Positions 16,718-27,290 of a stretch of DNA of 64,000 nt are shown here, in pieces (positions within the stretch are counted from its first letter, which is position 1; each line of letters begins with the position of its first letter). Origin of the DNA: Ancylobacter oerskovii. Its GTDB lineage: Bacteria; Pseudomonadota; Alphaproteobacteria; Rhizobiales; Xanthobacteraceae. Made by a program: the position numbers and the translations under genes. Under the pieces are notes generated by a model, which saw only the letters and a list, made by a program, of their open reading frames with translations, searched no databases and was not told where the DNA came from. The DNA lies in the NCBI RefSeq assembly GCF_018390555.1, contig NZ_JAHBGB010000033.1, positions 124,001 through 188,000 of the forward strand. Direction: 5' to 3'.

Positions 16718-17548
16718 ATGCCGTCCCGCTCCCTGCTGCCCGTACACGCCCTCTGGATCGGCCCCGCGCTGGGGCCGGTGGCACGGGCCTGCCTCGCCTC
16801 CTTCGTGCGGGCCGGCCATCGCGTCACCCTGCACGGCTACCAGCGCCCGCACGACCTGCCGCCCGGCGTCGCCTTCGCCGATGCCGCCCGCCTGGTGCCG
16901 CCGGAACGGATCATCCGCCACCGCGAGACCGGCAGCCATGCGCTGTTCGCCAATGTGTTCCGCTACAAGCTGCTGGAGCGCCTCGACTGCCTCTATGTCG
17001 ATTGCGACGTCTATTGCCTGAAGCCGGTGGAGAGGGCGGACTACCTGTTCGCCTGGGAGGACGACATCCACATCAACGGCGCGGTGCTGCGGCTGCCGCG
17101 CGATTCGGCGCTGCTGCGCGCGCTCAACGAGGTGGCCACCGATCCGCCGGCGGTGCCGCCCTGGCTGCCGGCGGACGTGCGGGCCGAGCTCGCGGAGAAT
17201 GCCCGGCAGGGTCGCCCCACCAGCGTCGAGGACATGCCCTGGGGCGTGCTGGGCCCGCGGGCGATCACCTGGCTGGCCAGGGAATGCGGCGTCGACGGCA
17301 AGGCGCTGCCGGCGGAGGTGTTCTATCCCCTGCACTACACGCAGGTGCACCGGCTGCTCGACCCGGCGCTGGGCATCGAGGATCTCGTCACGCCGCAGAC
17401 GCAATGCCTGCATCTCTACAACGAGATGCTGCGCCGGCTCGACCTCTCGGCGGTGCCGCCCTCCTCGCCGCTCGGGCGCATGCTGGCGGCGCCGGAGACG
17501 GTGCCGAGCCGATGGGATCGGCTGCGAGGCTTCCTTTGGCGGCGGTGA
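16718..17548 (+). CDS. Glycosyltransferase-like protein with DxD motif
   Basis: 276 aa, cytoplasmic by sequence. It carries the glycosyltransferase sugar-binding region with a DxD motif: HALFANVFRYKLLERLDCLY followed by VDCDVYCLKP (Asp 95 and 97). YLFAWEDDIHINGAVLRLP comes next, and later MPWGVLGPRAITWLARECG and VFYPLHYTQVH. This resembles capsular-polysaccharide/GT32-type transferases (Och1/Lgt5-like). Donor and acceptor are unknown, and no other polysaccharide genes lie nearby, so it looks like an orphan inserted between usp and nfuA. GAGGAAAGCCCC precedes the start. Confidence 0.75.
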   Translation: MPSRSLLPVHALWIGPALGPVARACLASFVRAGHRVTLHGYQRPHDLPPGVAFADAARLVPPERIIRHRETGSHALFANVFRYKLLERLDCLYVDCDVYCLKPVERADYLFAWEDDIHINGAVLRLPRDSALLRALNEVATDPPAVPPWLPADVRAELAENARQGRPTSVEDMPWGVLGPRAITWLARECGVDGKALPAEVFYPLHYTQVHRLLDPALGIEDLVTPQTQCLHLYNEMLRRLDLSAVPPSSPLGRMLAAPETVPSRWDRLRGFLWRR

Positions 17549-17581
17549 GCGCCTATTTATAACGGTACCAAACCCATGTCG

Positions 17582-17600
17582 CCGGGGCCTTGAACCCCGG
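17582..17600 (+). terminator. Hairpin between glycosyltransferase and nfuA
   Basis: CCGGGG, a seven-base loop (CCTTGAA), and CCCCGG form a six-bp GC stem. No T-tract follows, so it may be a weak terminator or an nfuA leader hairpin; the ribosome-binding site AGGAG follows it. Confidence 0.35.
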
Positions 17601-17617
17601 TAGGCCAGGAGCATCCG

Positions 17618-18172
17618 ATGTTCATCCAGACCGAGCCGACCCCCAATCCCGCCACGCTGAAGTTCCTGCCCGGCCGCAGCGTGCTCGGTGCCGGCACCTT
17701 CGAGGCGCGCGACGCCGAGGAGGCCGCCCGCTCGCCGCTGGCCGCCAAGCTGTTCGACATTCCCGGCGTCACCGGCGTGTTCTTCGGCTCCGACTTCGTG
17801 ACCGTCACCAAGGACAGCGCCGAATGGGCGCATCTCAAGCCGGCGATCCTCGGCGCCATCATGGAGCATTTCGTCTCCGGCCAGCCGGTGCTGCCGGAAG
17901 AGCACGCGCAAGGGGACGACGACGCCTTCTGGGAAGAGAAGGATGCCGGCCTCGTCGACACCATCCGCGAGCTGATCGACACCCGCGTGCGGCCGGCGGT
18001 GGCCAATGACGGCGGCGACATCACCTTCCGCGGCTACAAGGACGGCGTGGTGTTCCTCGCCATGAAGGGCTCCTGCTCCGGCTGCCCCTCCTCCACCGCG
18101 ACGCTGAAGAACGGCATCGAGAACCTGCTGCGGCATTTCGTGCCGGACGTGGTCGAGGTCCGGCCGGTCTGA
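17618..18172 (+). CDS. nfuA: NifU-family Fe-S scaffold/carrier protein (NfuA)
   Basis: 184 aa with two domains. The N-terminal NFU domain is MFIQTEPTPNPATLKFLPGR, with GVTGVFFGSDFVTVTK. The C-terminal NifU domain runs from about residue 110, with NDGGDITFRGYKDGVVFLAM and the cluster ligands GSCSGCPSS (Cys 153 and 156). It carries [4Fe-4S] clusters to target proteins such as MiaB, which is encoded about 3 kb downstream. It is not a nitrogen-fixation protein: it lacks the IscU-like domain of true NifU. The nfuA-tsaB order is common in Hyphomicrobiales. Confidence 0.95.
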   Translation: MFIQTEPTPNPATLKFLPGRSVLGAGTFEARDAEEAARSPLAAKLFDIPGVTGVFFGSDFVTVTKDSAEWAHLKPAILGAIMEHFVSGQPVLPEEHAQGDDDAFWEEKDAGLVDTIRELIDTRVRPAVANDGGDITFRGYKDGVVFLAMKGSCSGCPSSTATLKNGIENLLRHFVPDVVEVRPV

Positions 18173-18328
18173 GCCGTCGCGATATTGCCTCCCCGGGACC
18201 TGCCGGCGCCGCTGCCGGCGCGCCCCGTCGCCGGCGGCAGGACGCCGGCTGCCTGTGGAGAGGAGATCCGGCGGGGCTTTGCCTCGCCGTCCGCCCATGT
18301 GCATGGTGAGGCGAAGGATAGTGCCGTC

Positions 18329-19012
18329 ATGCTGATTCTCGCCCTCGATACCGCGCTGGAAGCCTGTTCCGTCGCCCTGCACGACGCCGCCCGCGACGTG
18401 ACGCTGGCGCGGGCCTCGCAGGTGATGAGCCGTGGCCATGCCGAGGCGCTGGTGCCGATGGTCGACCAGGTGATGGTCGAGGCCAACAGCCATTTCGGCG
18501 ACATCGGCATGTTCGCCGTCACCGTGGGGCCGGGCAGCTTCACCGGGCTGCGGGTCGGGCTGTCGGCGGCGCGCGGCTTCGGCCTCGCCACCGGCCGGCC
18601 GGTGATCGGCATCTCCACCCTCGCCACCCTCGCCGCGCCGCCGCTCGCCGCGGATGACGGCGTGCCGGTGGTGGCCGCCATCGATGCCCGGCACGACAAT
18701 CTCTACATCCAGATGATCGGCCCCGGCGGCCGGGTGATGGTGGGTGCCCGGCAGGTGACGCTGAAGGACGCGGTGCGTGCGGTCGCCAGCGGCCCGGCGC
18801 GGCTGGTGGGCTCCGGCGCGCCGCTGCTGGCCGCCGCCTGGCCCTCCTCGGCGCCGCCGCCGGTCGAGGTGGTCGCCACCAACACTCCCGATCCGGTGTG
18901 GCTGGCACGCCTCGCCTCGGTGGCCGACCCGGCGAAATCCGAACCGCGCCCGCTCTATCTGCGCGATGCCGACGCCAAGCCGCAGACGGCGGCCCGCATC
19001 GCCCGCCGCTGA
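18329..19012 (+). CDS. tsaB: tRNA threonylcarbamoyladenosine biosynthesis protein TsaB
   Basis: 227 aa from ATG 18329. ASKHA-fold signature at the N-terminus (ILALDTALEACSVALHD), SRGHAEALVPMVDQVM, and the diagnostic TVGPGSFTGLRVGLSAARG. TsaB is the partner that supports TsaD in placing t6A37 on tRNAs read by ANN codons. The frame continues upstream to 18185 but without coding quality. RimI follows 34 bases later, the classic tsaB-rimI pair. Confidence 0.95.
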   Translation: MLILALDTALEACSVALHDAARDVTLARASQVMSRGHAEALVPMVDQVMVEANSHFGDIGMFAVTVGPGSFTGLRVGLSAARGFGLATGRPVIGISTLATLAAPPLAADDGVPVVAAIDARHDNLYIQMIGPGGRVMVGARQVTLKDAVRAVASGPARLVGSGAPLLAAAWPSSAPPPVEVVATNTPDPVWLARLASVADPAKSEPRPLYLRDADAKPQTAARIARR

Positions 19013-19046
19013 GCGCGGGAGGCGGCGCGCCAATGGGGCAGCGGCG

Positions 19047-19544
19047 ATGAGCTGGAAGATCACCGACATCACCCGCGCCTGGCGGGCGCCGCCGGCCTTC
19101 CGGCCCGCCAGCGCCGCCGATGCCGAGGCGCTGGCCGGGCTGCATGCGGCCAGTTTCCGCATCGGCTGGGAGGCGGCGGAATTCGAGCGCCTCATCGCCG
19201 ACCGGCTGAGCCGGGCGCTGGTGGCAACCGACGGCCCGGGCGGGCGGGTGACCGGCTTCATCCTCACCCATGGCGTCGCCCCGGAAATGGAGATCCTGTC
19301 CATCGCGGTGGCGCGCACCCATCGCGGCGGCGGCATCGGCCGCGCCCTGGTGGAGAAGGCCATGGCCCGCCTCGCCGCCGAGGGTATCGCCGCGCTGTTC
19401 CTCGAGGTGGAGGACGGCAATGCGGCGGCGCAGCGCCTCTATGAACATGCCGGCTTCCGGGAGATCGGCCGCCGGCCGGGCTATTACCGCGACGCCGCCG
19501 GCCGGCCGGTGGCGGCCATCGCCATGCGCCGCGACCTGACGTGA
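19047..19544 (+). CDS. rimI: Ribosomal protein alanine N-acetyltransferase (RimI)
   Basis: 165 aa GNAT-fold acetyltransferase. FRPASAADAEALAGLHAASF opens the domain, then EMEILSIAVARTHRGGGIGRAL holds the acetyl-CoA P-loop (R-G-G-G-I-G). LFLEVEDGNAAAQRLYEHAG and FREIGRRPGYY are RimI-specific motifs. RimI acetylates the N-terminus of ribosomal protein S18. Position directly after tsaB supports the call. It has a 14-residue longer N-terminus than E. coli RimI. Confidence 0.92.
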   Translation: MSWKITDITRAWRAPPAFRPASAADAEALAGLHAASFRIGWEAAEFERLIADRLSRALVATDGPGGRVTGFILTHGVAPEMEILSIAVARTHRGGGIGRALVEKAMARLAAEGIAALFLEVEDGNAAAQRLYEHAGFREIGRRPGYYRDAAGRPVAAIAMRRDLT

Positions 19545-19692
19545 GAGACGGCCGGGGACGGCGCCGGAGGAATCGGTTGCCCTCCACCGACGGGTTGCGC
19601 CATAAGCAGCGGGACACTTGCGAGGTTGGGGCCCGCTCTCGCCGCACACGCCTTCCGGTTGTGCGGGGCCGGTCCCGGGAGACGTTGCTGGG

Positions 19693-20124
19693 ATGACCGA
19701 CAAGCCGACCGCCATCGAGGAGGCCTGCGTGACGCTGGGCCTGCGCATGACGGACCAGCGCCGGGTGATCGCCCGCGTCATCGCCGACGCGCAGGACCAC
19801 CCCGACGTCGAGGAGCTGCATCGCCGCGCCGTGGCGGTGGACGACCGCATCTCCATCTCCACCGTCTACCGCACGGTGAAGCTGTTCGAGGATGCCGGCA
19901 TCATCGAGCGCCACGACTTCCGCGACGGCCGCTCGCGCTACGAGCCGGTGCCGGACGAGCACCACGACCACCTGATCGACCTGCGCAACGGCACGGTGGT
20001 GGAGTTCCGCTCCGAGGAAATCGAGCACCTGCAGGAGGAGATCGCCCGCAAGCTCGGCTTCCGGCTGGTCGGCCACCGGCTGGAGCTCTACGGCGTCCCG
20101 CTCGATTCCAAGCCGAAGAAATAG
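19693..20124 (+). CDS. Fur-family metalloregulator (Fur/Mur type)
   Basis: 143 aa. Winged helix at the N-terminus (LRMTDQRRVIARVIADAQDH, ISISTVYRTVKLFEDAGII), then the metal-binding dimerisation domain with EPVPDEHHDHLIDLRNG. The C-terminal CxxC zinc motifs of E. coli Fur are absent; the only cysteine is near residue 12. That is the pattern of alphaproteobacterial Fur/Mur, which answers to manganese or iron. ATG 19693 gives the usual length. It lies in the run rimI-fur-plsC-miaB, typical of the order, and likely shares a transcript with plsC, which starts three bases after its stop. Confidence 0.93.
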   Translation: MTDKPTAIEEACVTLGLRMTDQRRVIARVIADAQDHPDVEELHRRAVAVDDRISISTVYRTVKLFEDAGIIERHDFRDGRSRYEPVPDEHHDHLIDLRNGTVVEFRSEEIEHLQEEIARKLGFRLVGHRLELYGVPLDSKPKK

Positions 20125-20127
20125 ACC

Positions 20128-20892
20128 ATGCGCCCCCTGCTCGTGCTGGTGCCCGTCGTGCTGATCACGCTCGCCGGCATTCCCGCACAGTGGCTGGCGG
20201 TGAAGCTGAATCTCGGCGCCCGGCGCTGGATCCCGGTGCTGTATCACCGGGCGGTGCTGGCGCTGGTCGGCGTCACCGTGCGGGTGAACGGCGCCCCGGC
20301 GGCCGAGCGGCCGCTGATGATCCTTTCCAACCACGTCTCCTGGCTGGACATCTGCGTGCTGGGCTCGCGCTTCCCGCTGTGCTTCGTCGCCAAGAGCGAG
20401 GTCGCCGGCTGGCCGGGCATCGGCCTGCTCGCCAAGCTGCAGCGCACCATCTTCGTCGACCGGCAGGCGCGGGCCGCCACCGGCCGGGTGAGCGAGGCGA
20501 TCGCCGCCCGGCTCGGCGACGGCGACCCGGTGGTGCTGTTCGCCGAGGGCACGTCGAGCGACGGCAACCGGGTGCTGCCGTTCCGCTCGGCGCTGGTCGG
20601 CGCGGCGCGGCCGAGCGCCGAGGGCCGGCCGGCCACCCTGCAGCCGCTGGCCATCGCCTATGTGGCGCAGGGCGGGATGCCGCTCGGCCGCGCCCGGCGC
20701 CCGCTGGTGGCGTGGTACGGCGACATGGACCTCGCCCCGCATCTGATGGAAGTGCTGCGGCGCGGCGGCATCGAGGTCGAGCTCAGCTTCGGCGCGCCGA
20801 TCGCCGGTGCCGACCGCAAGGCGGCGACCGGCCGCGCCGAAGCCGCGACCCGCGCCATGGTGGCCGAGGCGCTCAATCCCCGGCCGGCGTGA
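20128..20892 (+). CDS. plsC: 1-acyl-sn-glycerol-3-phosphate acyltransferase
   Basis: 254 aa. An N-terminal membrane segment is followed by the acyltransferase motifs NHVSWLD (His 69 to Asp 74, HX4D), FVAKSEVAGWPGIG, TIFVDRQ and FAEGTSSDG (EGT at 140-142, phosphate binding). It acylates lysophosphatidic acid in membrane phospholipid synthesis. It starts three bases after the Fur-family gene stop, so translation is probably coupled. An OlsA-type role (ornithine lipid) cannot be excluded from sequence alone, but no olsB is next to it. Confidence 0.88.
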   Translation: MRPLLVLVPVVLITLAGIPAQWLAVKLNLGARRWIPVLYHRAVLALVGVTVRVNGAPAAERPLMILSNHVSWLDICVLGSRFPLCFVAKSEVAGWPGIGLLAKLQRTIFVDRQARAATGRVSEAIAARLGDGDPVVLFAEGTSSDGNRVLPFRSALVGAARPSAEGRPATLQPLAIAYVAQGGMPLGRARRPLVAWYGDMDLAPHLMEVLRRGGIEVELSFGAPIAGADRKAATGRAEAATRAMVAEALNPRPA

Positions 20893-21121
20893 CGGGCCGG
20901 CAGGCGGGCGGAAACCGGGCCGCGGCTCATTTCCTTTTGCCGGGAATCCCGCTAAACAAGTCGAAGGTGTCGACCGAGGAGACGTGTACGATCTCGACCA
21001 GGGAACGAGCGGCGGTAAACGGAGGCGCCTTCCCACGGGCGCATGAGCCGCGCGCCGTGTCCTCAACCTTCAGCGATCCCGCAGCGGCAAAGGCCGGGCG
21101 GGGCGGGTCGATCGAGACGCC

Positions 21122-22614
<1,493 letters not shown>

Positions 22615-22615
<1 letters not shown>

Positions 22616-23772
22616 TGGTGCGGCGTGGGGGATCGGACACGGATCGGACGCTGGTGGCGCCCCGTACGGGGACGCGCGGGAGCGGGGCGACACCACAGGC
22701 CGCCTCGGCGGCCCGCTGGCTGACCCCCGACGCCGAGGCGTCGAACCAGATCGTGCTTGCCTTCGACGACAACCGGCTGGCGAGCCTGCTGTTCGGCCAT
22801 TACGGCCAGAACCTCGCCACCATCGAGCGGCGGCTCGACATCGTCGCCGAGCAGCGCGGCAACCATGTCACCCTCGAAGGCCCGCGCGAGGCCTGCGACC
22901 AGGCGCGCCATGTGCTGGAGACGCTCTATGCCCGGCTGAAGAAGGGCGGCGAGATCGCCCCCGGCGATGTCGAGGGCGTGCTGCGCGAGGCGGCCTCGCA
23001 GGGCTTCCTGTTCGATTTCGACCCGGCGACCAAGAAGCAGAGCTTCGACGAGATCCAGCTGCGCCGCCGCCCGGTGCGCGCCCGCACGCTGGCGCAGGAC
23101 GCCTATATCCGCGCGCTGAAGCGGCAGACGCTGGTGTTCGGCGTTGGCCCGGCCGGCACCGGCAAGACCTGGCTGGCGGTGGCCTATGCGGTGCACCTGC
23201 TGGAGCGGCGGGTGGTGGACAAGCTGATCCTGTCGCGCCCGGCGGTGGAGGCGGGCGAGCGGCTCGGCTTCCTGCCCGGCGACATGAAGGAGAAGGTCGA
23301 CCCCTATCTGCGCCCGATCTACGACGCGCTGCACGACCTGATGGACCGCAACTTCGTCGAGCGGGCGCTGACCTCCGGCGAGATCGAGATCGCGCCGCTG
23401 GCCTTCATGCGCGGGCGCACGCTGGCCAATGCCTGCGTCATCCTCGACGAGGCGCAGAACACCACCTCGATGCAGATGAAGATGTTCCTCACCCGCCTGG
23501 GCGAGAACTCGCACATGATCGTCACCGGCGACCCCAGCCAGATCGACCTGCCGCCCGGCCAGGTGTCGGGCCTCGGCGAGGCGGTGGCGCTGCTGAAGGA
23601 CGTCGAGGGCGTCGAGGTGTGCCATTTCGAGGCTTCCGACGTGGTGCGCCACGAACTGGTGGGCCGCATCGTCGCCGCCTATGACGGCAAGGCGGCGGCC
23701 ATTCGCCGGGCCGCCGCGCCGGCGCCGGCCGTGGAGGTGGCGCCGACACCCGCGGCGGAGCCGCCGCGATGA
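22615..23772 (+). CDS. PhoH family ATPase (YbeZ-like)
   Basis: 385 aa. A short KH-like N-terminal region is followed by the PhoH P-loop domain: VFGVGPAGTGKTWLAVAYAV (Walker A about 178-185), DKLILSRPAVEAGERLGFLP, CVILDEAQNTTSMQMKMFL (Walker B) and MIVTGDPSQIDLP. The protein is the partner of the endoribonuclease YbeY in rRNA processing and stress, and ybeY follows with a 4-base overlap. ATG 22615 overlaps the miaB stop as TGATG, so translation is coupled. The order miaB-phoH-ybeY-corC-lnt matches E. coli. Confidence 0.94.
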
Positions 23773-24287
23773 GCGAGGCCTCGCCCATCGAGGTCGACGT
23801 GCTGGCGACGGCGGATCCGTGGTCGGCGCAGCCCGGCGCCGCCGAGCGGGTGACGCAGGCGATCCGCGCCGCCCATGCCGGCGCCACGCAGGACTACGAT
23901 CTCGGCATCGAGGCCGGCGAGGTGGCGGTGATGCTGACCGACGACGCCGGCATCCGCACGCTCAATCGCGACTGGCGCTCCAAGGACAAGGCGACAAACG
24001 TGCTATCATTCCCCACGCCGCAGGTGGCGCGGGAGGCCGGCGAACCCCATCTGGGCGACATCGCCATCGCCTATGAAACCGTCGCCCGCGAGGCGGCCGC
24101 CGAGGAGAAGAGCTTCGACGACCACCTGACGCATCTCGCCGTTCACGGCATGCTGCATCTGCTCGGCTTCGACCACGAGACGCCGGACGAGGCCGAGGAG
24201 ATGGAAGCGATGGAGCGGCGGATCCTGTCCGGCCTCGGCATCGCCGATCCCTATGCCGAGACCGAACCCGTTCATCAAACCCGCTAG
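23769..24287 (+). CDS. ybeY: Endoribonuclease YbeY
   Basis: 172 aa. The zinc-binding signature HLAVHGMLHLLGFDH carries His 126, 130 and 136. LNRDWRSKDKATNVLSFP is the second conserved block. YbeY is a single-strand endoribonuclease for 16S rRNA 3' maturation and ribosome quality control. It starts 4 bases inside the phoH end (ATGA overlap) and precedes corC by six bases. Confidence 0.96.
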   Translation: MSEASPIEVDVLATADPWSAQPGAAERVTQAIRAAHAGATQDYDLGIEAGEVAVMLTDDAGIRTLNRDWRSKDKATNVLSFPTPQVAREAGEPHLGDIAIAYETVAREAAAEEKSFDDHLTHLAVHGMLHLLGFDHETPDEAEEMEAMERRILSGLGIADPYAETEPVHQTR

Positions 24288-24293
24288 AAGGCC

Positions 24294-25514
24294 ATGTCCG
24301 ACCCTACCTCCAAGACGCCGCCCCCCGCCGACGCCAGCGATGGGCCAAGTACCGGGCCAAGTACCGGGCCAAGTATGAGCCCCGCCCCGCTTCCCGCCGA
24401 GCCGCGCGCCGGCGAGGGACGGGGGGGATTGCTCGACCGGCTGCGCCACCTGATCGGCGGCTGGCGCACCACCGGCTCGCTGCGCACCGATCTGGTCGAG
24501 GCGCTGGCGTCCAACGCCGATTTCACCGCCGATCTGTCCACGAGCGAGCGGGCGATGCTGAAAAGCATCCTAGAGCTGCGCGAGCGGCGGGTGGGCGATC
24601 TCATGGTGCCGCGCGCGGACATCGTCGCGGTGCAGAAGGACATCTCGCTCGGCGAATTGCTGGCGGTGTTCGCCGAGGCCGGCCATTCCCGCCTCGTGGT
24701 CTATGACGACACGCTCGACGATCCGGTGGGCATGGTGCACATCCGCGATCTCGTCACCTACCTGACCCAGCGGGCCATGTCCTCGCGCCCGCCCGCCGCG
24801 CTCGGCGGGGCACGGGAGACGACATCCCAGCCGGGCGACGGCAGGACGGGGGATGGCAGGACTGGGGACGGCAAGCCGGCGCTGGCCTTCAACCTGAAGG
24901 CCATCGATCTTTCCGCTTCGCTCAGCGCCGCGCGGCTGATCCGCCGGCTGCTGTTCGTGCCCCCGTCCATGCCGACGATCGAGCTGCTCGCCAGCATGCA
25001 GGCGAGCCGCATCCATCTCGCCCTCGTCATCGACGAATATGGCGGCACCGACGGCATCGTCTCGATGGAGGATCTCGTCGAGGAGATCGTCGGCGACATC
25101 GAGGACGAGCACGACGACGACGAGGCGCCGATGATCGCCCGCCAGCCGGACGGCAGCTATATCGCCGATGCCCGCGCCGGCCTCGACGAGGTGGCCGAGA
25201 TGGTCGATCCCGCCTTCGCCACCGGCGAGGAGGCCGAGGAGGTCGACACGCTGGGCGGGCTCCTGGTGACGCTGGCCGGCCGCGTGCCGGTGCGCGGCGA
25301 GATCGTCTCCGGCCCCGGTCATTTCGAGATCGAGGTGCTCGACGCCGATCCGCGCCGCGTCAAGCGGCTGCGCATCTCGCTGGCCCGCGGCAACGGCCAG
25401 CCGCCGCGCGAGGCCGAGCCGGCGGAACGCGCCACCGCCTCCGCCAGCCTGCCGCCGCCGGCGCAGCCGCCCGGCGATCCTCGCACGGCGCTGCGCGGGC
25501 CCGATGCGGCGTGA
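24294..25514 (+). CDS. corC: CBS-domain CorC/HlyC-type transporter-associated protein
   Basis: 406 aa. It has two CBS domains (from ERRVGDLMVPRADIVAV at about 100, and from RLIRRLLFVPPSMPTIELLA at about 215), with LALVIDEYGGTDGIVSMEDLVEEIVGDI-type sequence (shown across two segments) leading into the C-terminal CorC/HlyC domain. It lacks the DUF21 membrane domain, so it is the soluble CorC form linked to Mg/Co efflux, not a haemolysin. Two in-frame minisatellites are odd: three 12-bp units giving GPST repeats near residues 17-28, and three 15-bp units giving GDGRT repeats in the linker between the CBS domains. The stop overlaps the lnt start by 11 bases. Confidence 0.9.
   Translation: MSDPTSKTPPPADASDGPSTGPSTGPSMSPAPLPAEPRAGEGRGGLLDRLRHLIGGWRTTGSLRTDLVEALASNADFTADLSTSERAMLKSILELRERRVGDLMVPRADIVAVQKDISLGELLAVFAEAGHSRLVVYDDTLDDPVGMVHIRDLVTYLTQRAMSSRPPAALGGARETTSQPGDGRTGDGRTGDGKPALAFNLKAIDLSASLSAARLIRRLLFVPPSMPTIELLASMQASRIHLALVIDEYGGTDGIVSMEDLVEEIVGDIEDEHDDDEAPMIARQPDGSYIADARAGLDEVAEMVDPAFATGEEAEEVDTLGGLLVTLAGRVPVRGEIVSGPGHFEIEVLDADPRRVKRLRISLARGNGQPPREAEPAERATASASLPPPAQPPGDPRTALRGPDAA
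24342..24377 (+). repeat. Three 12-bp tandem repeats in corC
   Basis: Units GGGCCAAGTACC, GGGCCAAGTACC and GGGCCAAGTATG. They encode GPST-GPST-GPSM in frame, so copy change does not break the gene. Confidence 0.9.
24835..24879 (+). repeat. Three imperfect 15-bp tandem repeats in corC
   Basis: Units GGCGACGGCAGGACG, GGGGATGGCAGGACT and GGGGACGGCAAGCCG encode GDGRT-GDGRT-GDGKP in the linker between the two CBS domains. Confidence 0.85.
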
Positions 25515-27186
25515 TCCGCTGCCCGCCGGCTCGGCGGGCCCGACGGACCGCCCGGCCGCCGACGCGGCCCGGCCGGGTCCGGCAGGACGCCTGACCGCCG
25601 TGCTGCGGGACGGCCCCTATGGATGGCGGGCGCTCATCGCGCTGGCCGCCGGCGCCGTCTCGGCGCTGGCGATGCCGCCCTTCGACCTGTGGCCGCTGAT
25701 GGCGCTGACCCTGCCGGTGCTGGTGCTGCTGCTCGACGGGGTGCGGGCGCGCCACAAGCCGGCGCGCCTGGCGTTGCGGCCGGCCTTCGGCCTCGGCTGG
25801 TGCTTCGGCATGGGCTATTTCGTCGCCGGCCTGTGGTGGATCGGCGCCGCCTTCCTGGTGCAGGCGGACGATTTCGCCTGGCTGATGCCCTTCGCGGTGC
25901 TGGGGCTGCCGGCCTATCTCGCCCTCTATACCGGGCTCGGCGCCGCCGCCTGCATGCTGGTCTGGCCGCGCGGGCCGGCGCGCTTTCTCGGCTTCGCCGC
26001 GATCATGACGCTCGCCGAATGGTTGCGCGGCACGCTGCTGACCGGCTTCCCCTGGAACAATTTCGGCTATGCGCTCGGCAGCGACCTGAATTTCGCGCAG
26101 GCGAGCTCGGTGCTCGGCATTTCCGGGCTGTGCCTCGTCACCCTCGCCTGCCTCGCCAGCCCGGCGGCGCTGCTGGATCCGGCGCGCTCGGCCTGGCGGC
26201 GCCTCGGCCCGCCGCTCGCCGCCGCCGTGGTGCTGGCGGGCCTGTGGATCGGCGGCGCCTGGCGCCTCGCCCATGTCGAGGTCGGCACGGTACCGGGGGT
26301 GAAGCTGCGCCTCATGCAGCCCGACCTGCCGCAGGACCAGAAGTTCCGCTACGACGCCCGCCGCGACGTCATGGACCTTTACGTCGCCACCAGCGAGAGC
26401 GCCGGGGGCCTCGACGGCATCACGCATCTGTTCTGGCCGGAATCGGCGTTTCCCTTCTTCCTCGAACGCGAGCCGGAGGCGCTGGCGCGGCTGCGCGGCA
26501 TGCTGCCCGCCGGCACGACGCTGGTCACCGGCGCCGGCCGGCTGGAGGAGCGGCCAAGCGGGCGCCCGCCGGCGGTCTATAACAGCCTGCTGGCGCTCGA
26601 TTCGCAGGCGCGGACCATCGCCACCGCCGACAAGGTGCACCTCGTTCCGTTCGGCGAATATCTACCGTTCCAGGAAACGCTGGAGGCGCTCGGCCTGCAG
26701 CAGCTCACCCGGGTGCGCGGTGGATTTTCGGCGGCGCAGGCCCGCCAGCCGATGGAAATTTCGGGATTGCCCCCGGCTTTGCCGTTGATATGTTACGAAG
26801 CAATATTCCCATCCGAAATTGTATCGGCAAGCAAATCCTATGATCGACCCCGTCAAGGCCTGCTGCTGAACGTCAGTAATGACGCCTGGTTTGGTGAAAC
26901 CCCCGGGCCATTCCAGCATTTCGAGCAGGCCCGGATGCGAGCGATCGAGGAAGGCCTTCCTTTGGTGCGCGCCACCAATAACGGCATTTCCGCCATCGTC
27001 GATCCGGTCGGTCGCGTGGTCGGCATGCTACCGCTAGGTGTGCGCGGCGTGCTTGACGGCGCACTGCCGCAAGCCCTCCCGCAAACCATTTATGCAAGTA
27101 TCGGCAATTCTGTATCCAATGCCCTCCTCGCCTTGTGTCTGCTACTCGCCTTTGCATCGCAGCGAGGATATACACGCGGAGATTGA
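25504..27186 (+). CDS. lnt: Apolipoprotein N-acyltransferase
   Basis: 560 aa. The N-terminal half has about six to eight membrane segments (residues 42-255), including FGLGWCFGMGYFVAGLWWIG and GFPWNNFGY. The periplasmic nitrilase domain holds the catalytic triad: Glu 313 (FWPESAFPFF), Lys 377 (ADKVHLVPFGEYLPF) and Cys 430 (PLICYEAIFP). It N-acylates the lipoprotein cysteine with a phospholipid-derived chain. It overlaps corC by 11 bases. Odd feature: from about base 26750 (residue 416 on) the sequence turns markedly less GC-rich and uses codons rare in the rest of the gene. Confidence 0.96.
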   Translation: MRRDPLPAGSAGPTDRPAADAARPGPAGRLTAVLRDGPYGWRALIALAAGAVSALAMPPFDLWPLMALTLPVLVLLLDGVRARHKPARLALRPAFGLGWCFGMGYFVAGLWWIGAAFLVQADDFAWLMPFAVLGLPAYLALYTGLGAAACMLVWPRGPARFLGFAAIMTLAEWLRGTLLTGFPWNNFGYALGSDLNFAQASSVLGISGLCLVTLACLASPAALLDPARSAWRRLGPPLAAAVVLAGLWIGGAWRLAHVEVGTVPGVKLRLMQPDLPQDQKFRYDARRDVMDLYVATSESAGGLDGITHLFWPESAFPFFLEREPEALARLRGMLPAGTTLVTGAGRLEERPSGRPPAVYNSLLALDSQARTIATADKVHLVPFGEYLPFQETLEALGLQQLTRVRGGFSAAQARQPMEISGLPPALPLICYEAIFPSEIVSASKSYDRPRQGLLLNVSNDAWFGETPGPFQHFEQARMRAIEEGLPLVRATNNGISAIVDPVGRVVGMLPLGVRGVLDGALPQALPQTIYASIGNSVSNALLALCLLLAFASQRGYTRGD

Positions 27187-27199
27187 TCGACGCGTGCGC

Positions 27200-27217
27200 C
27201 TAGTTTGCCTAGACTAG
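27200..27217. promoter_or_regulatory. CTAGT inverted repeat upstream of the XRE gene
   Basis: CTAGT (27200-27204), an eight-base spacer, ACTAG (27213-27217). It lies between lnt and the XRE regulator, about 75 bases before that gene's start. CTAG is generally rare in such genomes, so this could be an operator, for example for the XRE protein itself. This is inference from symmetry and position only. Confidence 0.35.
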
Positions 27218-27290
27218 CTGACTTGATGGTTGCGCTTTCCCTGCCTGCGAAGGTTGGGAAGGTATTTTTTTGTCCCAATCGGGGAAGCCG

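Noticed and set aside
17618-18172. Nitrogen-fixation NifU
   Set aside because: It has only the NFU and C-terminal NifU domains (NfuA type) and housekeeping neighbours.
15929-19420. A 1163-codon minus-strand open frame spanning usp, glycosyltransferase, nfuA, tsaB and rimI
   Set aside because: It crosses five well-supported plus-strand genes and has no recognisable domain, so it is a GC-driven shadow frame.
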